Of a DNA stretch of 33,755 nt, positions 24,113 to 31,806 are shown piece after piece. Location: NCBI GenBank assembly GCA_018985235.1, contig JADGIG010000042.1:1-33755 (forward strand). Reading direction: 5' to 3'. The notes beneath the pieces were generated by a model. That model was given only the letters and a program-made list of their open reading frames with translations. It searched no databases and had not been told where the DNA came from. Made by a program: the position numbers and the translations under genes. The stretch comes from Sanchytrium tribonematis (taxonomy: Eukaryota; Sanchytriomycota; Sanchytriomycetes; Sanchytriales; Sanchytriaceae). Positions within the stretch are counted from its first letter, which is position 1, and every line of letters begins with the position of its first letter.

Positions 24113-25624
24113 TTAATTTACTAAACTCGAATATTTTTTAGCTGCTTTTAAATATAAATGTCGGTTTGGTTTAAATAAGCTCATTAGATGCTGCCAAATT
24201 TCAGGGTCATTGGAATCTTGAGCAAACTTAAGAATGGTTTTCGCTGAATTATCTTCGTAAAAATGGACGCATTTGATTAATTCAAAGATGTCATTGTATC
24301 TGAGCTTTGGATGATTCAAGATCATCATTATACTTTCATCACATAACATCGCATCACTTATCAGTCTATAAACCTTATCGGATAGTTTAAAATTGTTTTC
24401 AGCAAACTGATTAATTATCAAATCAATATCTTTCTCTTCAAATTTCAGTTTGCTAATTAGATCGATCTTCGTTCCCCAAGAGTAATCGGACTGCAAAACC
24501 AATTCAACAGATTCAGTCTTTAATTTTAGAAACGCCTTTTTACAACCCATTCTAGCTCCTAATTCGTAAATTCGGGTAATGCAATCTGAATCAGAATTTA
24601 TGAGCTCAACAATGTATCTGTGGGAATAGACCTGGTCTATAGAGAGTAGCCAATTTTGAAAATTAACAAATATTTCAGAATTATCACATAGCAATTCATA
24701 TTCTTTAACACAATCTACAAAAGTTGCTTGAGAGTTATTATATAATATTTCAATTAGTTTTGACTTGAACGAGTCCTCGCCAAACTTTTTGAAGCATTCC
24801 AAACTAATTTCCTTCTGTAAATGCTTAAGTTGAGGAATGAAGTCCAATTGTAAAAAAATATCATCTAATAAAGACACAAATTTCGCGACATCATCAATGG
24901 TCATAAGAATCACTTTCTTAAATAAAACATTGAAAACCTCGCTGTAATTTTCTATTTGTTTCATATTCTGAAGTTGCTGTGGCGACTTATCAAATTCCAG
25001 ACTGGTGTTGCTAATTAGTTTTGATCGTTCGTAAACTTTTTGTATATAAATACACTCTAATTTTGCAAAAGAGATTAACATATCAACGTCTTCAGTCACA
25101 AACCTTAGTCCTCTAAGCAAAACCGCCTTGGCACCCATATGATTTTGACGATCAATCATTTCATATTCTGCAGATTTTAGATACGGTGAAGCATTATTTG
25201 GAAAAAGACGAATCATCGTTGTCAATTGCGAAGATGCCCTGTTAGACATTTTGTTTTTGATAAGCCATTCAACAAATGAGGAATGATTCTCAATACTAGG
25301 AAATCTATAACACAACTTAGAGTACAAATTCATAATTCTATTTTTGATCGACCTGTCAGCCCGTGTGGACTTGTAGCTTTCATTTCCAATGGTATTTGCA
25401 TACCTCATTGCCTCGATACTCTTCTCGTAATGAATATATTGGTCATAATCAGATTCAAGAGTGATCCGGCGATGAATCCTAAACTCGTATTTCTTCCTCA
25501 TTTCGATGATTTTATCTACTTGTTCCTGGCTGAAAGCATTTTTATCCTGCAGTTCTTTTAAATCCGGAAGCATTTTTTCCAAATGATATTGTGCAACCTC
25601 CATATAAGTTTGAAGGAGTTGCAT
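24113..25624 (-). CDS. UTP6: UTP6, small-subunit processome HAT-repeat protein
   Basis: 503 aa. The N-terminal signature runs MEVAQYHLEKMLPDLKELQ, FSQEQVDKIIEMRKKYEFRIHRR, then the tract DYDQYIHYE, equal to the UTP6 motif EExxIIKxxxxxEYxIxRR...DFxxYIxYE. HAT-type helical repeats follow: KLCYRFPSIENHSSFVEWL, SSQLTTMIRLFPNNASPYLKSAEYE and ..MGAKAVLLRGLRF, the last matching ARxLFLRALRF. UTP6 belongs to the UTP-B module that assembles on nascent pre-18S rRNA in the nucleolus. Length is somewhat below the human 597 aa. It is transcribed divergently from the orphan GPI-type gene across 126 bp. Confidence 0.82.
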   Translation of the reverse strand: MQLLQTYMEVAQYHLEKMLPDLKELQDKNAFSQEQVDKIIEMRKKYEFRIHRRITLESDYDQYIHYEKSIEAMRYANTIGNESYKSTRADRSIKNRIMNLYSKLCYRFPSIENHSSFVEWLIKNKMSNRASSQLTTMIRLFPNNASPYLKSAEYEMIDRQNHMGAKAVLLRGLRFVTEDVDMLISFAKLECIYIQKVYERSKLISNTSLEFDKSPQQLQNMKQIENYSEVFNVLFKKVILMTIDDVAKFVSLLDDIFLQLDFIPQLKHLQKEISLECFKKFGEDSFKSKLIEILYNNSQATFVDCVKEYELLCDNSEIFVNFQNWLLSIDQVYSHRYIVELINSDSDCITRIYELGARMGCKKAFLKLKTESVELVLQSDYSWGTKIDLISKLKFEEKDIDLIINQFAENNFKLSDKVYRLISDAMLCDESIMMILNHPKLRYNDIFELIKCVHFYEDNSAKTILKFAQDSNDPEIWQHLMSLFKPNRHLYLKAAKKYSSLVN

Positions 25625-25750
25625 TAATTACGCTACTACTTGACAAAAACACCGTTTTTGCACTCTACAAACAACTTGAAATTTGAAAGAGGACTAATTG
25701 TTCGCCGTTTGTTGAAACGTCGAAGAAGTTTTCCCCCTCATACATAATTG

Positions 25751-26726
25751 ATGTTCTATCGTATATGGGCTATTTCTCTCGTACTGCTAGCAATTGTTAT
25801 ATTATGGCCGTCTCCGGAGTCTATTAAGACAAGAAAATCACCCACCGCACCGGTGAATGACAAAATCAGATGGCTAATTTTACATGTTGATCAAAATTTG
25901 TTATTAGATAAATTTAACAGAACTTTGGGTTCATTAAATTATAAAGATAATACTCTTTACTTTAACCCGTATACGTACAATTTATGTTATAATTTAGACA
26001 GCGTTAGCTTGCCGTCAGAATGTATCATTCATACAAATTATGAAAATTCTACTGAGCTGCTTACTCAATGCTTAATTGCAACAATGAGGGGGGACATCGA
26101 AAGAAAAGGTGAAGCATTTAAAAGATGGTATGGTGCTTCAGTCCATTTTAGCTACGATGGTGTCTTGGATATGCTCGATATTCTTGACAACTTTGCTTGG
26201 GTCAGCACCGACTTTGATGCGCAAGGTAACCTGTATTTATTTAGATTATTCGGACTATTTTCAAACTCACTATAATAACGATTCTTTGCCGTATAGTGTT
26301 TTGGTTCCTGAGGCGCCATCTGCGCAAGTACCTAGTGTCATAATGAACACCAAAAACACACAAATATGTTTGTCCTCAACTGTATGTGCTAATATCAGTA
26401 CAAGCTGTTTATATTACCCTTCTTCATTCAAAAATGCTACTGTTAATAACACACACTATATATATCAATCGAATCTGAGAAGTTTCAATCAATCTGTCAG
26501 TCTAAAATGTCAAAATACGACTGACCTATCCGGTGATATTATCAATTATAACCCGAACTTATACAAAATTCAACAAAGTATTACAAAATGTTGTAACCCA
26601 GAGATTCTTAAGCCAAATCCAGTCGTTAAAGAGAATGATGAAACTAAATTCAAAGAGAAATCAAACGGCGCATATAATGTTTTCTTGTCTGTGGGTGCAA
26701 TTTTGTTTGTCTTTCTGATTTATTAA
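25751..26726 (+). CDS. Orphan secreted, probably GPI-anchored glycoprotein
   Basis: 318 aa in two exons (25751..26225 and 26245..26726) across a 19-nt intron, starting at the ATG at 25751. It has an N-terminal signal or anchor (IWAISLVLLAIVILW, residues 5-19). The mature part has many N-glycosylation sequons (NRT, NST, NDS, NIS, NAT, NNT, NQS, NTT) and about ten cysteines. The extreme C-terminal 18 residues are hydrophobic (NVFLSVGAILFVFLIY) after a small-residue site, the hallmark of a GPI-attachment signal. I do not recognise the family. Context offers no clue beyond a cell-surface location. The splice joins DAQ to DYSDYFQTHYNN, and both exons have uniform composition. Confidence 0.68.
26226..26244 (+). 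other. 19-nt spliceosomal intron in orphan glycoprotein gene
   Basis: Sequence GTAACCTGTATTTATTTAG (phase 1). Removal joins GAT-GCG-CAA-G to AT-TAT-TCG-GAC, reconnecting the signal-bearing frame with the glycosylated, GPI-signal-bearing frame. Confidence 0.88.
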
Positions 26727-26777
26727 ATAAGAATAAATTTATTTACTTGTCACTCATAATAATTTTTAAAACCTCCT

Positions 26778-28050
26778 ATGAAAGTTGTAGTGTCCTATAA
26801 AGGTACTAAATATAGTTTCGACGTTGCGGGCAATACGATTGGAAAAGATTTTAAACAGAAAGTCTTTGAAAGAACTGAATTACAAGTCGAACGACAGAAG
26901 TTGCTCGTGAAAGGCAAGAAAATCGAAGATGATACAAATCTGAATGATATTTTACAGGAGGGTAGTGTCATCTTTTTAATGGGATCCAATGCTACAATTG
27001 CTGCGCCTAAACCTGTCGAGAAAATGGAATCAGATAAGCCTTCGTCCAAAAAAATTAGCCTTCCTGTGGGTTTGAAAAATTTGGGAAACACTTGCTATTT
27101 AAATGCTACTATTCAATGCTTCAAACTTGTTCCTGAGCTTGTGGATGGTCTGAATCTTGCAAACCCAACTCTTCAATTGCTATTTAAAGAAATGGATAAA
27201 AATGTTGAAAAACAAGAACCCGTAAATCCAATTGTATTTTACACTTTATTTAAAACTGAGTTCCCTCAATTTTCACAAACGCAAACAGTTTCCACCGGAA
27301 TGGGGAATGTTCAGACAAACGCTCAACAAGATGCTTCCGAGAGCTGGAGTCAGCTCTTAGAGTCTTTTTTTCGGAAAAATCCCAAATTGGAGGACCTGTT
27401 TAGAATCCAATTACTAGAAACACACAAATCTGAAGAGTCACCAAGTGAAACCTCGGTCAAAACAATTTTTGAGTCCATGATGAAAATCAATATCAATCAA
27501 ACCACAACTTACTTAGAAGCTGGCATAAAAGACTCGCTCCACAGCCATTTGGAAAAAAGATCTGATGTTTTGAACAAACAAATTCAATTTCAGACAACCA
27601 GCCAGTTCGCATCGTTGCCCAGATATTTAAACGTAAATTTAGTTCGATTTTACTGGAAGCAACCAAGCAATGTGAAAGCAAAAATACTGAAAAGCGTTAA
27701 ATTTCCATTTGTTTTGGATTTGTATGACCACTGCACCGACGAGTACAAAAATATAATTAAGGATTCAAGAGTCAACGCTCTTAAGGACAATCTTAGCAGT
27801 GAAGGGGAAGTAAGTGGTGTGTATGATCTAGTCGGAGTACTGACTCATATAGGAAGATCATCAGATAGTGGTCATTGTACTTTAAAATAACTTAGACATT
27901 GCTTGGATAAAAAAAGATAAGCTTTGGATTAAATGTGACGATGACACAATGAGTGTTGTTGATGAAAATGAAATTATTAAACTTTATGGCTCTGCAGATT
28001 GGCATTCTGGGTATATTTTGTTATATCAAGCCCGACTTGCCAAGAAATAA
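26778..28050 (+). CDS. UBP6: UBP6/USP14 proteasome-associated deubiquitinase
   Basis: 417 aa in two exons (26778..27876 and 27896..28050) across a 19-nt intron. An N-terminal ubiquitin-like domain (residues 1-70; VERQKLLVKGKKIEDD) docks on the proteasome subunit Rpn1. The USP domain begins PVGLKNLGNTCYLNATIQCF, with catalytic C106; QQDASESW is the QDA box. The His box is SGH(Y)IAWIKKDKLWIKCDDD with H366; the codon for the following Y is split by the intron. The end GSADWHSGYILLYQ is the final USP motif. It trims ubiquitin chains from substrates at the proteasome. The domain is compact compared with the human 494-aa protein. The stop is in AATAAA (28046-28051). Confidence 0.95.
27877..27895 (+). 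other. 19-nt spliceosomal intron in the UBP6 His box
   Basis: Sequence GTACTTTAAAATAACTTAG (phase 1). Removal joins GGT-CAT-T to AC-ATT-GCT-TGG, giving GHYIAW, the universal USP histidine box. Without splicing the protein ends 3 codons later and lacks the box. Confidence 0.95.
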
Positions 28051-28079
28051 ATTTCTAAATCGGACCCTTTTGAAACAAA

Positions 28080-28412
28080 ATGCTGAAGCGATTTTTTTCT
28101 ACTAAGTTTCTCAGAAACGAAATAAAATTTACAGAACAAGCCAAACAAGATTTCAAAGCACAAGCTGAACGTGAACATCACGCTGAGCAACTTGGTGATA
28201 AATGGAAAAAGGCTGCCATTTATGGTTGTGGTCCGTTAGTGGTATTATTGACCATATACAGCTTGAGAAAAGAAATGGAACATCTTTCTCATGCACATAA
28301 AGAAGATACTGAATACGAGTATCTATTTATCCGCAAAAAACCATTCCCATGGGGAGATGGTAAAAAATCATTTTTTCACTCTGATAAATTTAACCACGTG
28401 AAGGGTCAATAA
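28080..28412 (+). CDS. COX13: Cytochrome c oxidase subunit 6A (COX13)
   Basis: 110 aa. Basic N-terminal presequence (MLKRFFSTKFLRNEIKF), a single TM helix about residues 47-62 (AAIYGCGPLVVLLTIYSL), then the signature near the C-terminus YEYLFIRKKPFPWGDGKKSFFH, equal to the RxKxFPWGDGxxxLFH motif of COX6A. It is a nuclear-encoded accessory subunit of mitochondrial complex IV that stabilises the dimer and binds nucleotides. Length fits the family. It starts 29 nt downstream of UBP6 on the same strand. The stop lies in AATAAA (28408-28413), 17 nt from the convergent LRO1 stop. Confidence 0.95.
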   Translation: MLKRFFSTKFLRNEIKFTEQAKQDFKAQAEREHHAEQLGDKWKKAAIYGCGPLVVLLTIYSLRKEMEHLSHAHKEDTEYEYLFIRKKPFPWGDGKKSFFHSDKFNHVKGQ

Positions 28413-28429
28413 AAGAATGTGATCGTTAT

Positions 28430-30277
28430 TTATTCGCTTAAATGAAGAGATTTTGCCATTTGAACAGTTGAATTTCTGACATTTTTCGACACCTTTAAGG
28501 GTGGATAAACAGACAATCGTAAAACATCTTCAATGAGCTCGTAATTGCCTAAAATGTCAATGTGATCTGCAGTTTTCTTTCCACCTCTCATCATTTCTTG
28601 AGGGTCCAAACTAGATGACTCAATATGCTCATACTCTTTCACAATTACCGGTATTTTTGATGGGTTGTATTTTTTGAGTCGCCAAGCTTCAAGACAAACT
28701 CCAGATAAACTTAATAAATTCACTGTTCCGTCTCCATCGCTCATCTGGACACCGTGTCGGGTGTTGCTTTTTTCGCGTACATAAGTCACATCAATCTGAG
28801 GAGAAGTTTCTACATTACTTAGTAATTGGGCCATGTCTTTATAAAAATATTTCCTTTCAGTTGGCTTGCCATGCCCATAAAAACAGTAAATTTTAAGAGT
28901 ATTATTTAGTTCTGAGGGATGTAAAAATTTTCCAGTTTCAGTTTTTGGCTCTCGGTACATTTTAGGCAGAGCGCTTGCCAGTGGATTGGTCCACGATTTA
29001 ACAATATCATCAGGGTCTGTAAAATTCATGTCTTTGCTAAGTATAAAGTCATGACTGTAGAGATTTTTGATTTGTTTCCATTCTTTCGGCTTGTTAGAAA
29101 ACTCACCCAACATCTCCAAAAGCGAATCAACTGGTAAATTAATATTTTCATTAACAAGAGTAACCATAGCTCCAGAATCAAATCCATAATTGGCAAAATA
29201 AAAGTCAAAATTTTTCTTAGGACAAGATTGTAGCCAAGTTGTAAAACACTTTTGGTACTTACGATCCATAGTATCATCAGCTGATATCCATTCGCTTCCC
29301 CAGACTCTATTACCACCTTTTGGCAGCATTGAGAACATTCCGAACCAGCTCCAAAATAAATCTCGCCTTTCAGCACGATTAAACACAGACTCCAAGATTG
29401 CATTTCCATACGGCCCTAATTGGGCTGTATCTTTCATTTCTCCACTCAAAACGCCCGCAATTAATTTTGGGACACCTAAAAATGGAGCACCGATGTTAAC
29501 TACACTATTAATATGATCACTCACCCAACCATCGTTTTCGGAACCAGCGCCATGCTGTGATTCGACCCATTTTAAAAAATAATAGAACACTAGACCTCCC
29601 ATAGAATGAGTCAAAACCACGGCCTTGAGGCCCGTATGTCTAACCTTATTTTCTATGATTGATTTGAGTTCATTGAAATAGCCATCTCTTTTCTCTAATT
29701 GACTGTGGGCTAAGCGCCAATCGTACACAGCAGCATGAATATCATTGATATCATAGTCTAGAGCAATCAAATTTTCGACTATCCGCGCCCATACCCAATA
29801 ATTACCCATGAAATATTCCGCGGATTCCAAATCGCGAATTGGCCGAACCTTGATACCTTCAGGATCGGTGCCATTAACTAATTTCATATGGTCCATCCAG
29901 CATTGCTTGTTTGACAATAAAGCTAATATCATAGTGGGCGAACCCCAAATTTGATTTCTGAGATAATTTTTTAGGCATGTACTTTTCCAGAGCGATAAAT
30001 GAGAAGTGCCAATTCCTGGGATCAATAGTGTGAATCTTTTTTTGTAAGGTGCCTTATGTTTCTTTTTGTATTTTCTCAAAAACTCTATTGCAGGTGTTGT
30101 TTCTACCTGATTCACACCAAAAATCTGTGTAAAATTTCCACGCATAATATTGTTTAAAAAAAATTGCACCTTGTCCATGTCGTTCGATGGGGACTTTGTA
30201 AAATACACCGCGATTAAAATACCTAGAAAAATACCAAAGAATAGCCGCTTTGATACAAATTTAAAGTACGTTTTCAT
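28430..30277 (-). CDS. LRO1: Phospholipid:diacylglycerol acyltransferase (LRO1/PDAT)
   Basis: 615 aa from the ATG at 30277. N-terminal TM anchor about residues 10-26 (KRLFFGIFLGILIAVYF) after a short basic cytosolic tail, then a luminal alpha/beta hydrolase of the LCAT family. Motifs: LLIPGIGTSHLSLW, then YDWRLAHSQLEKRDGYF, the nucleophile elbow THSMGGLV with S225, GAPFLGVPK, a catalytic Asp in SDGDGTVNLLSL, and a catalytic His in ADHIDILGN. It transfers an acyl chain from phospholipid to diacylglycerol to make triacylglycerol at the ER. The frame continues upstream only to a GTG, so the ATG before the anchor is preferred. The TAA is in AATAAA (28429-28434, minus strand). Confidence 0.92.
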   Translation of the reverse strand: MKTYFKFVSKRLFFGIFLGILIAVYFTKSPSNDMDKVQFFLNNIMRGNFTQIFGVNQVETTPAIEFLRKYKKKHKAPYKKRFTLLIPGIGTSHLSLWKSTCLKNYLRNQIWGSPTMILALLSNKQCWMDHMKLVNGTDPEGIKVRPIRDLESAEYFMGNYWVWARIVENLIALDYDINDIHAAVYDWRLAHSQLEKRDGYFNELKSIIENKVRHTGLKAVVLTHSMGGLVFYYFLKWVESQHGAGSENDGWVSDHINSVVNIGAPFLGVPKLIAGVLSGEMKDTAQLGPYGNAILESVFNRAERRDLFWSWFGMFSMLPKGGNRVWGSEWISADDTMDRKYQKCFTTWLQSCPKKNFDFYFANYGFDSGAMVTLVNENINLPVDSLLEMLGEFSNKPKEWKQIKNLYSHDFILSKDMNFTDPDDIVKSWTNPLASALPKMYREPKTETGKFLHPSELNNTLKIYCFYGHGKPTERKYFYKDMAQLLSNVETSPQIDVTYVREKSNTRHGVQMSDGDGTVNLLSLSGVCLEAWRLKKYNPSKIPVIVKEYEHIESSSLDPQEMMRGGKKTADHIDILGNYELIEDVLRLSVYPPLKVSKNVRNSTVQMAKSLHLSE

Positions 30278-30382
30278 CCCAATTAATTTGAGAGGGGTAT
30301 TGATAATTTGCACATAGCCTGAATTTAATTAATACATACTGGTTTGAAATTGAATTTCCAGAAGAAAAATCTCTCAAAACTT

Positions 30383-31072
30383 TTATTTTTCGTGTGGATA
30401 GGTAATCTTTTGGTATAGTTCAAAAGAAAATTCGAGTGGTACATTACTTAGCTCGTCACTATCTCGGGTGAATATCGCAAATTGAGTAGCGAATTCCTTA
30501 TCTTTAAATCCACAACCTCTCCACTCATATGAATAGCCGTATGAACAGGCGCTTTTGCTCCATTCCTCAAATTCAATCCTTGTCCATTCAAACTTATGAT
30601 CCAGATTCCTAAATCTATTCCAACCCATCATTTTGTTGAAATCATAATTTGGAGTGCTAATTATAACTGTTTGTGGCCTGTAAGTTTCAAATATAAGTTG
30701 CGTATATGTAGGTACATCTGTGATCTTTAAATGCTCTATGACCTCGATGGACATCAAAATATCTTTTCCAACTAGTCTCGAATCAAACTTTAAAAAGTCA
30801 CCCAGGTACGATTCGATTGTGAGTGGCTTCATTCGAGGATAGTCGATATCACGGTCGGTCACCGCAAGTAGTTCGCTTAGTTCTTTGAGTACAAAATCTT
30901 GCTGATCCACCGCTATTATCTTCTTGACCAATTCAAAATTCACTAATAAACCCAATTGCATGCCACTACCACAACCGAAATCTACCAACGTATCCCGATT
31001 CGAAATACTAGACACGATGTCTTTAACCATATGCTGCCTCTGTTCATTGAGCGGAGTTGGAAATATATTCAT
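30383..31072 (-). CDS. HEN1: HEN1-like small-RNA 3'-end 2'-O-methyltransferase
   Basis: 229 aa from the ATG at 31072 (MNIFPTPLNEQRQHM, matching the family start FxPPLYxQR). SAM-binding motif LVDFGCGSGMQLGLL. Metal-binding and catalytic signature MSIEVIEHL (E-x2-E-H) and, later, NLDHKFEWTRIEFEEW supplying the further His; between them VIISTPNYDFN. These are hallmarks of HEN1, which methylates the terminal 2'-OH of miRNA, siRNA or piRNA to protect it. Only the methyltransferase domain is present, as in animals, fungi and bacteria; plants add RNA-binding domains. It implies some small-RNA pathway. It lies 41 nt downstream of the vasohibin gene on the same strand, and the stop is in AATAAA (30382-30387, minus strand). 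Confidence 0.9.
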   Translation of the reverse strand: MNIFPTPLNEQRQHMVKDIVSSISNRDTLVDFGCGSGMQLGLLVNFELVKKIIAVDQQDFVLKELSELLAVTDRDIDYPRMKPLTIESYLGDFLKFDSRLVGKDILMSIEVIEHLKITDVPTYTQLIFETYRPQTVIISTPNYDFNKMMGWNRFRNLDHKFEWTRIEFEEWSKSACSYGYSYEWRGCGFKDKEFATQFAIFTRDSDELSNVPLEFSFELYQKITYPHEK

Positions 31073-31113
31073 GTAAAATGGTCGTACTCCTTGCACAATC
31101 AGTATTAGAATAT

Positions 31114-31713
31114 TCACAAGTTTATTGAATCTAAATACGAAGAAAGAGAGTCACTGACATAAATTGTATGTTTTTTCCAGTTGAGCGGTACTTTAAGATG
31201 CTCAGTCTTAACAGTTTCTCCTAAATTCACTTTCTCTACTTCTAAACCTACAAGCCTAAAGCACTTGACAAATTCAACAACCAGCCCGCTGAGCGTGTTG
31301 CAATAAAATGGCTTGCTGGTCAAAGACTTTTCCCTGGAAAGACCTAATGCGCCAAACCTTTTACAAATAACAACGCCTAATACCACATGAGAATATGGCA
31401 CTCTCTTGATAGAAATGGTAGAAAAGCTTATGAGAAACATTCTTATCATGTTGCAACTAATCAGATCTTTATGCCTAAATAAAAGCTCATGCATAGCGTA
31501 CAAGGTTGCATCCAAACAATTATATTCCTTGAATTCGCAAACTATATGATACCCATCCTCTATCCCGCGCGACTTTACTTTTCTCTGCAATTGCTTAGAG
31601 TAATTATGACCAAATTGCACCTGATGGCTATTATATTCTTTCTGTCTTAACAACTCTCTTATTTCGGAAATGACTTTCAGTGGTTCCATGCCACTGGCCT
31701 TTCCGAAAATCAT
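31114..31713 (-). CDS. VASH: Vasohibin-like tubulin tyrosine carboxypeptidase
   Basis: 199 aa from the ATG at 31713 (or 191 aa from M9). The vasohibin core is visible: EYNSHQVQF (compare YNHTGTQFF), YNCLDATLYAMHELL (compare KCLEAVILGIYLTN), VPYSHVVLGVVICKRFGALGLSR (compare FRHIVLGVxxxGRYGALGMSR), then PFYCNTLSGLVVEF, VEKVNLGETV and LNWKKHTIYV. The transglutaminase-like triad would be C66, H109 and S126; the H-to-S spacing of 17 equals that of human VASH1 and the following Arg is kept. The basic N- and C-terminal extensions of animal proteins are missing, and the C-to-H distance is 8 longer. It should remove the C-terminal Tyr of alpha-tubulin; animals need the SVBP partner, not seen here. Confidence 0.85.
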   Translation of the reverse strand: MIFGKASGMEPLKVISEIRELLRQKEYNSHQVQFGHNYSKQLQRKVKSRGIEDGYHIVCEFKEYNCLDATLYAMHELLFRHKDLISCNMIRMFLISFSTISIKRVPYSHVVLGVVICKRFGALGLSREKSLTSKPFYCNTLSGLVVEFVKCFRLVGLEVEKVNLGETVKTEHLKVPLNWKKHTIYVSDSLSSYLDSINL

Positions 31714-31806
31714 AGGCTTTTACAAGCATTTGAGGTACAAAATAAATACCGATAGAAGTTAACCATTTCCTGAAATCGCATAGCCTAGATAAGTAAAAAA
31801 GAAACA
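31714..31806. promoter_or_regulatory. Bidirectional promoter between vasohibin and CHO2
   Basis: A 93-bp spacer between divergent ATGs. AT-rich; no CCAAT box or other element recognised. Confidence 0.4.
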
